In this document: piece by piece, positions 19,112-26,771 of the stretch
How the letters are laid out: the number at the start of each line of letters is the position of its first letter
Position numbering within the stretch: position 1 is the stretch's first letter
Assembly (NCBI GenBank): GCA_003218475.1
Contig: QHNR01000035.1
Coordinates: 1-44,716, forward strand
From: Verrucomicrobiota bacterium
Lineage (GTDB): Bacteria > Verrucomicrobiota > Verrucomicrobiia > Chthoniobacterales > UBA10450
Direction: 5' to 3'
Length of the DNA: 44,716 nt
Position numbers and translations under genes: made by a program
Notes under the pieces: model-generated
Told to the model about the DNA's origin: nothing
Databases searched by the model: none
What the model saw: the letters and a program-made list of their open reading frames with translations, nothing else

Positions 19112-19984
19112 CTACTTTGCCATCGATGTCTCGGACGACCCGTCCTTCGACGTTGGAGCCGATTTCGGTGGACCACCGAATGTCCAGGAACCGCCGAAGA
19201 CGATGGTGCGCCCCTCCGGTCGAGCCACGGCCGAATACTCGTCGTAGTTGTCGAACACCTGATCTTCAAACGATTTCTCTTTCTTCGGCTTGGACGACGG
19301 CTTGCGCTTCTTTGTTGGCGCTGCGTTAGCCGCCTCTCTGAGCGACTTCTTACGAGCGATCACGTCCTCAGCGACGCCAGCCTTAACCGCTGTGACGGCT
19401 TGGCGGCCTTTGTGCTCGGAAACCTTCGCCTCAGCAGCAATTTGCTGCGTCACTTTGCCAGCTTCGGTTGAATTCAACCTAACCTTTTCTTGACCACCTT
19501 TCCTCTGGCGCTCTCGCGCTTGGGCTTCAAGCTGTGGAAGACGAATCTTCGCAATCAACGCCACGCGTTGATCGTCTGTCAGATTCAGGTCCCGGCGCAT
19601 GATGTTCTTGGATATAACAAAACCAGCCGGGTCAGTGCCCTCGTAACGCTTGAAGGCTCGCGGGATGCCTAACTCACGGCAGGCTCTTTCCCGGTGGCGA
19701 CCATCTAGAATCTTGCCCTCATAAGTCGTAATGATCGGGTCTGTCAGACCGCCGTTCTTCTTGATGTCTGCGAGAAACTCTTGGTAGCGCTCCTCCGACA
19801 TTGGCGGCACGAGTTCCGCCAGCGGGTGAGGTTCCATTAGCTCTAGCTCGTGTTGCGGTTTGCCCGTGTCTGGCTGAGTCGGTAGCCGGGCTTGGTTTTC
19901 TAGCTTGCGCTGTTCCTCAGCGCCAGTGGCCTGCTTTGCCCGGAAGGCTTTTAGCTCCTGTTTGTGCGTTGATCTATCTTTCAT
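19112..19984 (-). CDS. ParB N-terminal-like domain protein
   Basis: HPLAELVPPMSEERYQEFLADIKKNGGLTDPIITTYEGKILDGRHRERACRELG; basic C-terminus. Confidence 0.85.
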   Translation of the reverse strand: MKDRSTHKQELKAFRAKQATGAEEQRKLENQARLPTQPDTGKPQHELELMEPHPLAELVPPMSEERYQEFLADIKKNGGLTDPIITTYEGKILDGRHRERACRELGIPRAFKRYEGTDPAGFVISKNIMRRDLNLTDDQRVALIAKIRLPQLEAQARERQRKGGQEKVRLNSTEAGKVTQQIAAEAKVSEHKGRQAVTAVKAGVAEDVIARKKSLREAANAAPTKKRKPSSKPKKEKSFEDQVFDNYDEYSAVARPEGRTIVFGGSWTFGGPPKSAPTSKDGSSETSMAK

Positions 19985-20151
19985 CTGCTAGTTACCTTTC
20001 TTTTGTTGGTGTGTGCCGAGTGGTTGGTGAATCCCTTTGCCGCCGCGTCGGCACGTCCGCAGGAGTGAGGGTGTTTTCATTTGGTCTTTTGAGAATTGCG
20101 CGCCGAGTGAGCCGCCATGCTTGCTCGGCGCAAGTTTCTTTGGAGCCGGGT

Positions 20152-20388
20152 TCATCGCCGCAGCACCTCCACGGCTTTTATCTCCCTACGAAGGAGCGCA
20201 CGTTGCACGCGGCTCTTCTGAAACAGGATTGTCTTGTAGCCGAATTTGAAATGCGGGATGATGCCCGCGTAAACCCAATCGCGCAGACGGCGCTCAGGGA
20301 TGTTCAATTCCTTGGCTAGTTGCCGATAGTTCAACAGCGGTTCGAGGCTGTCGCTGACCGCGCTCAGTCGTTCTGGTTTTGCTGCCAT
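20152..20388 (-). CDS. helix-turn-helix (excisionase/MerR-like) DNA-binding protein
   Basis: LLNYRQLAKELNIPERRLRDWVYAGIIPHFKFGYKTILFQKSRVQRALLRREIKAV. Confidence 0.78.
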   Translation of the reverse strand: MAAKPERLSAVSDSLEPLLNYRQLAKELNIPERRLRDWVYAGIIPHFKFGYKTILFQKSRVQRALLRREIKAVEVLRR

Positions 20389-20453
20389 AAAGTGGATGTT
20401 GTCGCGTCGGTTTTGTTTTGTTCCGTTGCAACCGCACCGCCTTGAACCGATGC

Positions 20454-20487
20454 AAAAAAATAGCGGCACGATTGCTTACCGTGCCGC
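20454..20487 (-). terminator. intrinsic terminator (leftward), upstream of the HTH gene
   Basis: Minus strand GCGGCAC-GGTAAGCAATC-GTGCCGC-TATTTTTTT. Confidence 0.75.
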
Positions 20488-20680
20488 GTCATGGGCTTCC
20501 GCGACTGTGCCGCCCTTCACCGTTGCCGCCTCAGTGGCTCAGTCTCGAAGACTCAGACAACGTTGTGTTGCTTTGCGGCCTCCACTCCGTATCCGTGGCC
20601 GAACCTGTTTAGATTAGCCCGGAATCCGGGAAAAAAACCAGAATTTTTTCGGCGTGCGAACAGCGGTCCGGGTCCGATCA

Positions 20681-20700
20681 AACGCCGAATTCGCCGTTTG
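20681..20700. repeat. 20-bp imperfect palindrome
   Basis: AAACGCCGAATTCGCCGTTT, 9 of 10 pairs. Confidence 0.5.
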
Positions 20701-20756
20701 AAAATCCCGGTCGGCCAACGATCTTCAATTCAAGTTAATCGTCTCAATAGTTTGCC

Positions 20757-20782
20757 AAAAACAGCAACTAAACGACAACGGA
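20757..20782 (+). repeat. right subterminal direct repeat of island
   Basis: AAAACAGCAACTAAACGACAACGGAA, see 15838-15863. Confidence 0.75.
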
Positions 20783-20804
20783 AGCGGCTCGTGGGGCTAC
20801 GCGT

Positions 20805-20851
20805 CGGTTTCGTAAACCGCAGGTCACGGGTTCGAATCCCGTCGTCGGCTC
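20805..20851 (+). repeat. attR-type 47-bp direct repeat (tRNA-Thr 3' part duplicate)
   Basis: Same sequence as 15692-15738; no 5' tRNA half present. Confidence 0.95.
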
Positions 20852-20984
20852 CAGCCTCCCTTTTCATCGTGGCTTTTGCGCAGCACGGCTCCAAGACTAC
20901 GGCCTGGCGGGAAGTCGACTGCGATTGCTTTGTGTTCGCTCATCAAATGTTGAGCGTTGAAATTCGATTTCAGAAAAACTTTGC

Positions 20985-21779
20985 ATGACAGATTCCTCTG
21001 AACGTGCCAGCTCCGTCTCGATCGTCATTCCTACTTTGAACGAAGAGGAAAACATTGAGCCATTGGTTTCTCAAATCACTGCATGCGCTGTTCCTTTTGT
21101 GGAAATCTTATTCGTTGATGATCATTCCACGGACAACACACGCGGCAAGATCCACGATCTCGCGAGAACTCAGCCAATCCGCTTAATTGAACAAGACGGA
21201 GCAGACATCGGATTGGCTGGCGCAATTATGTCGGGCGCCCACGCTGCGAAAGGAGAAATTCTTCTGGTGATGGATGCGGACCTGAGTCATCCGCCCGATC
21301 GAATCAACGAGCTGTTGGCGCCGTTATTTGCGGACGCTGCAGATTTGGTAGTTGGGAGCCGATATGTAACAGGCGGATCCACACCCGGTTGGCCCATCTG
21401 GCGGCGGATCGTGTCCCGAACAGGTGCCGCCCTCGCCTATCCATTGACTGGCCTGCACGATTCGATGTGCGGCTTTTTTGCTATTGGCCGTTCCCGGCTG
21501 CTCAACTTGGCACCGCAAACCAGCGGTTTCAAAATTGTCTTCGAGACGATGGTGCGCGCTCATGGCACGCTGCGCGTACACGAAATTCCCATCGCTTTTC
21601 GCGAACGCGTACGCGGGAAATCGAAAATGTCATTCAGCGTTGCGCTGCGGTTTTTTTTCCGCTGGATGTGCGCGATGTTCCAGCACCTGATCCGCAGCCT
21701 GCAGCATCACGAACTGCCCGCAAGACCGACAATCAGCAATGGAGGAATAAGCCGCGAAAGTTTTCGGGAATCGAAGTGA
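20985..21779 (+). CDS. family 2 glycosyltransferase (dolichyl/polyprenyl-phosphate mannosyltransferase-like)
   Basis: SVSIVIPTLNEEENIEPLVSQI, EILFVDDHSTDNT, LLVMDADLSHPPDRI, DLVVGSRYVTGGSTPGWP. Confidence 0.92.
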   Translation: MTDSSERASSVSIVIPTLNEEENIEPLVSQITACAVPFVEILFVDDHSTDNTRGKIHDLARTQPIRLIEQDGADIGLAGAIMSGAHAAKGEILLVMDADLSHPPDRINELLAPLFADAADLVVGSRYVTGGSTPGWPIWRRIVSRTGAALAYPLTGLHDSMCGFFAIGRSRLLNLAPQTSGFKIVFETMVRAHGTLRVHEIPIAFRERVRGKSKMSFSVALRFFFRWMCAMFQHLIRSLQHHELPARPTISNGGISRESFRESK

Positions 21780-21795
21780 TTTGTAGTCAGCGCCC

Positions 21796-22830
21796 TCACA
21801 TCAAGAGGCCCCAGGAAAGTAGCGCTGATGCATCGCGCCACACGCGGCTCGAGCTGTCGCCCAGTACAACAACGATCACGTCCTTGCCAGGACGCGTGCC
21901 ACTTGCGATCAAACATTTGCCTGCAGCGTCGGTATAACCAGTTTTCATCCCATTGCAGTAAGGGACGCGTCTGAGAAGTTTGTTCGTATTTTCAAGTTCG
22001 CGCGTGCGACCATTGGCATAGCGAAAAACAAGCTGCGGAAGACAAACGATTGAGCGGATCGTTGGGTTTGCGTAGGCAGCGCGCGCAATGAGCGAGAGGT
22101 CGCGCGCGCTTGAGTACTGGCCCGGCACCGGCAAACCATTTGGATTCACAAAGTGCGAATGCACGGCTCCAAGTTCCTGGGCGCGTCTGTTCATGACTTC
22201 CGCAAACGCTTGCACGCTGCCCGCATTATCTCGCGCCAAACATCGCGCAACGTCATTGGGACTTTTCACCAGCAATGCCCGAAGGAGATCGATGCGTTGA
22301 TAAGTGTCGCCTGCCTTAATGTTCAACTTCACTGGGTCGGCCATTGTATCTACCGGTTGGACAGTGACTGCCCGGTCCAAAAAACCGCTCTCCGCTACAA
22401 TGAGAGCTGTCAGCAATTTTTGCGTGCTCGCTGCCGGTCGTATTTGGTCCGGGTTTTTTTCGTACAGTATTTTTCCGCTGTTTGCGTCGACCACGATCAC
22501 CGACGCGGCGCTGGTTTTCGGTATTCCCTCGGGAGTGAACTCGGTCGGCGCGGGAATTGTGTCTTCAGTGTCTTGTTTGACCTTTGCGCGTTTCCGGTGC
22601 GACGAAGCATGACTTGATTTCGAGCTTTTAGTCTTTTGAGCGGATTTAGACTCAGCGTCCGCATCGTCCGTGTCCGTGTCCCTAGCTGTGACCGCCTTCG
22701 CTTTGCGAACGGGGCCGGAAACCCCGCTCGGTCGCACTGCCTCGGAGTCAGCTGCATCCTGACTCCAAGCGCTAAGCGCGAACGCTGAGAGGAGTGCGCA
22801 AAGAAGGAGAGTTCGTTTGCGCCACATCAT
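21796..22830 (-). CDS. D-alanyl-D-alanine carboxypeptidase (PBP5-like)
   Basis: SxxK in AASTQKLLTAL, SxN in SPNDVARCLA, KTG in GMKTGYTDAAGKCL. Confidence 0.93.
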   Translation of the reverse strand: MMWRKRTLLLCALLSAFALSAWSQDAADSEAVRPSGVSGPVRKAKAVTARDTDTDDADAESKSAQKTKSSKSSHASSHRKRAKVKQDTEDTIPAPTEFTPEGIPKTSAASVIVVDANSGKILYEKNPDQIRPAASTQKLLTALIVAESGFLDRAVTVQPVDTMADPVKLNIKAGDTYQRIDLLRALLVKSPNDVARCLARDNAGSVQAFAEVMNRRAQELGAVHSHFVNPNGLPVPGQYSSARDLSLIARAAYANPTIRSIVCLPQLVFRYANGRTRELENTNKLLRRVPYCNGMKTGYTDAAGKCLIASGTRPGKDVIVVVLGDSSSRVWRDASALLSWGLLM

Positions 22831-22895
22831 GGCCGAGAAATTAGAGACAAAACTTTCGCGCGCGCAAGCGTCGCGCACATGTTCCGCCGGAACGC

Positions 22896-23279
22896 CTATG
22901 ATTTTCGCGCGCGCTCAATTAGTTCGATTTCATAGCCTTCCGGTGCATCAACGAAGGCGATTCTGCCGCCACTGCTTGGATGCGGCCCGTCCGACAGCGG
23001 GTAACCTTTAGCAGCTGCGTGTTTCGCAAACTTGTCCAAATCGTCCACTTCGAATGCGAGATGCGTCAGATCGGGGCCAACCTGAACCGGACCGCTTTGA
23101 TCAAATTTGCAGAGCTCGATTTCCTCGTCGCTGCCTGGCGCTTTCAAGAAGACAAGCTGCGATCCGCGGCCCGATGTCTGTCGTCCAACCTCTTCGAGTC
23201 CGAGAACATCCTTGTAAAACGAAACCGTTTTCTCCAGGTCGTGTACGCGATAGCGCGTGTGCAGTAGCCTCTTGACCAT
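22896..23279 (-). CDS. VOC-family protein (glyoxalase I-like)
   Basis: RLLHTRYRVHDLEKTVSFYKDVLGLEEVGR...LTHLAFEVDDLDKF...AFVDAPEGYEIELIER. Confidence 0.92.
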   Translation of the reverse strand: MVKRLLHTRYRVHDLEKTVSFYKDVLGLEEVGRQTSGRGSQLVFLKAPGSDEEIELCKFDQSGPVQVGPDLTHLAFEVDDLDKFAKHAAAKGYPLSDGPHPSSGGRIAFVDAPEGYEIELIERARKS

Positions 23280-23328
23280 GGCCTATCTTATTGTTTCGAG
23301 GGATGGATTCAAATTCCCTTTCTGGACA

Positions 23329-23346
23329 AAGCCGTTGAAACGGCTT
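23329..23346. repeat. short hairpin AAGCCGTTGAAACGGCTT
   Basis: 8-bp perfect stem in the intergenic region. Confidence 0.55.
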
Positions 23347-23510
23347 ATTTCCGCTGCGCACGCGAAGTCATCGGGCTTAAAGCCGCGGTGTTAATGAGAG
23401 TCACGGAGCAGGTGTATTAGCGCGTGCTCCGAACCAGACCTCATCCGTGTGATCCGCTGCCTGCCCGCCGTAGCCTTGCGCGAAGGAGGGTAATCCGCGG
23501 TTGTCTGCAT

Positions 23511-24476
23511 ATGAAAAAAATCGGAATTCTTTTTGGCCAGGAACACAGTTTTCCGCCGGCATTTGTCGAGCGGGTGAATCAAAAAACCGGCGGCAAAGAC
23601 ATCGCCGCAGAATTCGTCAGGATCGACAGGGTGATTCAGGGCGAGCCGTGTGGATACGACGTGGTGATCGATCGTATCTCGCAGGACGTGCCGTTTTATC
23701 GCGCCTGGCTCAAGAACGCAGCACTCACCGGGACGGCTGTCGTAAACAATCCGTTTTGGTGGAGCGCCGATGAAAAATTTTTCAACAACGCGCTGGCGAC
23801 AAAAATCGGCGTTGCAGTTCCGCGCACCGTGTTACTTCCATCAAATCAACCGCCGCCGGACACGAACGACAAATCTTTCCGCAATCTCGGCTACCCGCTC
23901 GATTGGGAAGCGATTTTCAATTACGTAGGCTGGCCTGCGTTCTTCAAACCGTTCGCAGGTGGCGGGTGGAAGAACGTCTATCGGCTGCACAATCGCGACG
24001 AATTTTTCCGCGCGTACAACGATACTGGCCAGTTGGTGATGATGTTGCAGGAGGAAGTGAAATTTGACATGTACTTCCGCTGTTATTCGATTGATCAGCG
24101 GCACGTCTGGATCATGCCCTACGAGCCGCGGCATCCGTTTCATTTGCGTTACCAAACCGAATGGCACGCGCCACGCGAGATTCTCCAGAGAGTGGAAGAA
24201 GGTGTGCTGAGGTTAAATGAGTATCTCGGTTATGATTTGAACACAGTCGAATTTGCCATTCGCGACGGCGTGCCGGTCGCGATCGACTTCTGCAATCCTG
24301 CGCCCGATTGCGAAGCGGCCTGGATCGGTCAGGCCAATTTCGAATGGGTTGTTGAAGCAATTTCGGAAATGACGATTCGTAAAGCGCGCGAACACGTTCC
24401 CGGCCGCGACAACCTAAGCTGGGGCAAATACCTGCAAGCAGCGGTCACCCGAGGCGACTTGGGTAAACTCGTCTAA
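23511..24476 (+). CDS. ATP-grasp-type protein, hypothetical
   Basis: KKIGILFGQEHSFPPAFVERVN; WPAFFKPFAGGGWKNVYRL; NTVEFAIRDGVPVAIDFCNPAPD. Confidence 0.78.
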   Translation: MKKIGILFGQEHSFPPAFVERVNQKTGGKDIAAEFVRIDRVIQGEPCGYDVVIDRISQDVPFYRAWLKNAALTGTAVVNNPFWWSADEKFFNNALATKIGVAVPRTVLLPSNQPPPDTNDKSFRNLGYPLDWEAIFNYVGWPAFFKPFAGGGWKNVYRLHNRDEFFRAYNDTGQLVMMLQEEVKFDMYFRCYSIDQRHVWIMPYEPRHPFHLRYQTEWHAPREILQRVEEGVLRLNEYLGYDLNTVEFAIRDGVPVAIDFCNPAPDCEAAWIGQANFEWVVEAISEMTIRKAREHVPGRDNLSWGKYLQAAVTRGDLGKLV

Positions 24477-24483
24477 GGTTTTT

Positions 24484-24564
24484 CCACAGATTATGCAGAT
24501 TTTCGCAGATTAGGCGGCCTGCATCTGTTTCGAAATAATCTGTGTAAATCTGCGAAATCTGCGG
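24484..24564. repeat. inverted repeat with 29-nt arms upstream of ybdK-like gene
   Basis: CCACAGATTATGCAGATTTTCGCAGATTA vs reverse complement CCGCAGATTTCGCAGATTTACACAGATTA (24/29). Confidence 0.75.
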
Positions 24565-24581
24565 ATGTTCTCCCTGGCTAA

Positions 24582-25718
24582 GTGAAAAAAGACCACGTTT
24601 TCACCCTCGGAATTGAAGAGGAATTCGCGATCGTCGATCCAGAGACGCGCGAGTTGCGTTCGCACATTCAGGAAATTCTCGAGGGCGGCAAGGTCGTGCT
24701 CAAAGAGCAGATCAAACCCGAGATGCACCAGTCCGTGGTCGAGCTCGGCACTGAGATTTGCGATTCGATCGAGCACGCGCGCACACACGTCCTTGATCTT
24801 CGCAGCAAACTCGCCGAGCTCGCCGGCAAGGCAGGGCTCAAGATCGCCTCGGTCGGCACGCATCCGTTTTCGCACTGGCGCGACCAGCACATCACCGAGG
24901 GCGAACGTTACAAGCAGATTATTCAGGACATGCAGCTGCTCGCTCGTGCGAATCTTATTTTTGGATTGCACGTGCACGTAGGCATACCCGATCGCGAAAT
25001 GGCCATTCACGTGATGAATCAGGCGCGCTATTTTTTGCCGCATCTTTACGCGCTGTCGGTCAACTCGCCGTTTTGGGTGGGCGAAGACACGGGGTTGAAA
25101 GGTTATCGGCTCAAGGTGTTCGAACGTTTTCCGCGCACCGGCATTCCCGATTCGTTCGAATCGCTTTCAGAGTACGAAGATTACTGCAAGCTGCTGGTCA
25201 AAACTGGTTGCATCGATAACGCAAAAAAAATCTGGTGGGATATTCGGCTACATCCGTTCTTCGACACATTGGAGGTGCGAGTGTGCGACGCCCAAACTCG
25301 GGTGGACGACACCCTCGCAATCGCGGCGCTCATCCAGGTTATCATCGCGAAGCTCTTTAAATTACTGCGACAAAACATCACGTTTCGGATTTACCGGCGC
25401 CGTCTTCTGGATGAGAACCGCTGGCGCGCTGCGCGCTATGGGATCGATGGAAAACTGATAGACTTCGGGAAAGAAACCGAGGTGGAAGAACGAAGTTTAC
25501 TGAACGAATTGCTCGAGTTCGTGGCCAGTGAGGTGAACGAGTTTGGCACGCAGCGCGAGATGACACACATCGAACGGATCATGCGCGAGGGCACGGGCGC
25601 AGATCGACAGCTAGCCGCGTACGAACGTACGCACGATATGAACGCAGTGGTCGATCACATCGTCACAGAAACGTACGAAGGGCTGAGCACATCGCGTCAG
25701 ACTGCGATCGTCGGTTAA
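24582..25718 (+). CDS. carboxylate-amine ligase (YbdK / GCS2 family)
   Basis: FTLGIEEEFAIVDPETRELR, IFGLHVHVGIPDREMAIHVMNQARYFLPHLYALSVNSPFW. Confidence 0.92.
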   Translation: MKKDHVFTLGIEEEFAIVDPETRELRSHIQEILEGGKVVLKEQIKPEMHQSVVELGTEICDSIEHARTHVLDLRSKLAELAGKAGLKIASVGTHPFSHWRDQHITEGERYKQIIQDMQLLARANLIFGLHVHVGIPDREMAIHVMNQARYFLPHLYALSVNSPFWVGEDTGLKGYRLKVFERFPRTGIPDSFESLSEYEDYCKLLVKTGCIDNAKKIWWDIRLHPFFDTLEVRVCDAQTRVDDTLAIAALIQVIIAKLFKLLRQNITFRIYRRRLLDENRWRAARYGIDGKLIDFGKETEVEERSLLNELLEFVASEVNEFGTQREMTHIERIMREGTGADRQLAAYERTHDMNAVVDHIVTETYEGLSTSRQTAIVG

Positions 25719-25926
25719 TCCTTTTCTTGCCTCATAAGAGAGGCGGACCGCGCTCGATCCTTTGCTATCTCTTTGGTCAGATTGTCTGCATCGCCTTCGA
25801 TACCCCGACCATGTTGCTGCAGGACAGATTATCCAATAACCCGGACAATTTCTACAAAGGAAAAGCCAATCGAAGCCGAGTGCCGCTAGCTCGACACAGA
25901 TAATCTACAGCCAGAAAGGAGCACCG

Positions 25927-26001
25927 ATGAAAAGAATTCTCTTGTTACATGACGATGCCACACGGCTCACGACGCCGTCATTCCTGCGTAAGGAAAATTA
26001 G
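25927..26001 (+). CDS. candidate 24-aa small ORF with good Shine-Dalgarno
   Basis: AGAAAGGAGCACCG then ATG; MKRILLLHDDATRLTTPSFLRKEN*. Confidence 0.3.
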   Translation: MKRILLLHDDATRLTTPSFLRKEN

Positions 26002-26199
26002 ACGAGTGTTCATCGTGAAAGGCGCGCATTTTTCATCAACGCGCGACTGCGTCGAAGGCCCGAAGGGCTCGTGTGGATCTCGGCATTTGGCAGTTAGATC
26101 GCGGGATCGATTTCCTGCGTGCCACTGCGAATGCGGTTCAAGCGAGCCGCGTGAATCAACTGTTGCTTGCCCGGCACTTGATCAGTGATACCAAGCAAA

Positions 26200-26754
26200 A
26201 TGACCAAACCCGCTTCCAAAATCCGTTTCAAAGCGAAACTCTTCCGGCCGGCGAAGAACGCCAAGGCCGACTCTTGGACCTTTCTTATTCTGCCAAAGAA
26301 CGCCAGTGCGAAGCTCCCGTCCCGCGGCATGACACCAATCGAAGGCACCATCAATGGCTTTCCGTTTCAAGCCGTGCTCGAGCCAGACGGCCAGAAAAGC
26401 CACTGGCTCAAAGTGGACCGGAAGTTGCGCGAAGCTACGGGCGCAGACGCGGGCGACATTGTCACGTTGGAGATCGCGCCGGCGGCAGTGGAACCGGAGC
26501 CCGCGGTGCCGGCAGATCTAAGAAAAGGTCTCGCGGCCGCCGCCTCGAAGGCGCGCGGGTTATGGTCGGATATCACGCCCAACGCGCGCCGAGATTGGGT
26601 CCACTGGATCACCTCCGCCAAGCAAGCAGAGACACGCGCGCGCCGGATCAAAAATGCCTGCTCGATGCTGGCTGCCGGGAAGCGACGCGTTTGCTGCTTC
26701 GACCGATCCGGGTTTTACGACAAAAGCTTGAGCCCTCCTAAAGCGGCGACTTAG
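26200..26754 (+). CDS. DUF1905 / YdeI (OmpD-associated) family protein
   Basis: IRFKAKLFRPAKNAKADSWTFLILPKNAS...IEGTINGFPFQAVLEPDG...C-terminal YdeI-like RRDWVHWITSAKQAETRARRIKNACSMLAAGKR. Confidence 0.85.
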   Translation: MTKPASKIRFKAKLFRPAKNAKADSWTFLILPKNASAKLPSRGMTPIEGTINGFPFQAVLEPDGQKSHWLKVDRKLREATGADAGDIVTLEIAPAAVEPEPAVPADLRKGLAAAASKARGLWSDITPNARRDWVHWITSAKQAETRARRIKNACSMLAAGKRRVCCFDRSGFYDKSLSPPKAAT

Positions 26755-26755
26755 A
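26550..26755 (+). repeat. 206-bp direct repeat, copy 1 (3' end of YdeI-family gene)
   Basis: Aligns without gaps (constant offset 2393) to 28943-29148. Confidence 0.88.
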
Positions 26756-26771
26756 TGACTACTAGTCTATC

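Larger units (their letters stand above)
15692..20851. mobile_element. tRNA-Thr-integrated genomic island / small integrative element
   Basis: Tyrosine integrase beside tRNA, 47-bp att-like direct repeats at both ends, HTH excisionase-like gene, ParB-domain gene. Confidence 0.92.

Noticed and set aside
20805-20851. Second tRNA-Thr gene
   Set aside because: Only the 3' half (anticodon arm onward) is present; no acceptor 5' strand or D arm. It is the att duplicate.
26073-26741. 222-aa plus-strand ORF overlapping the YdeI-family gene
   Set aside because: Out of frame with the recognisable DUF1905/YdeI protein and highly Arg-rich after residue ~60.
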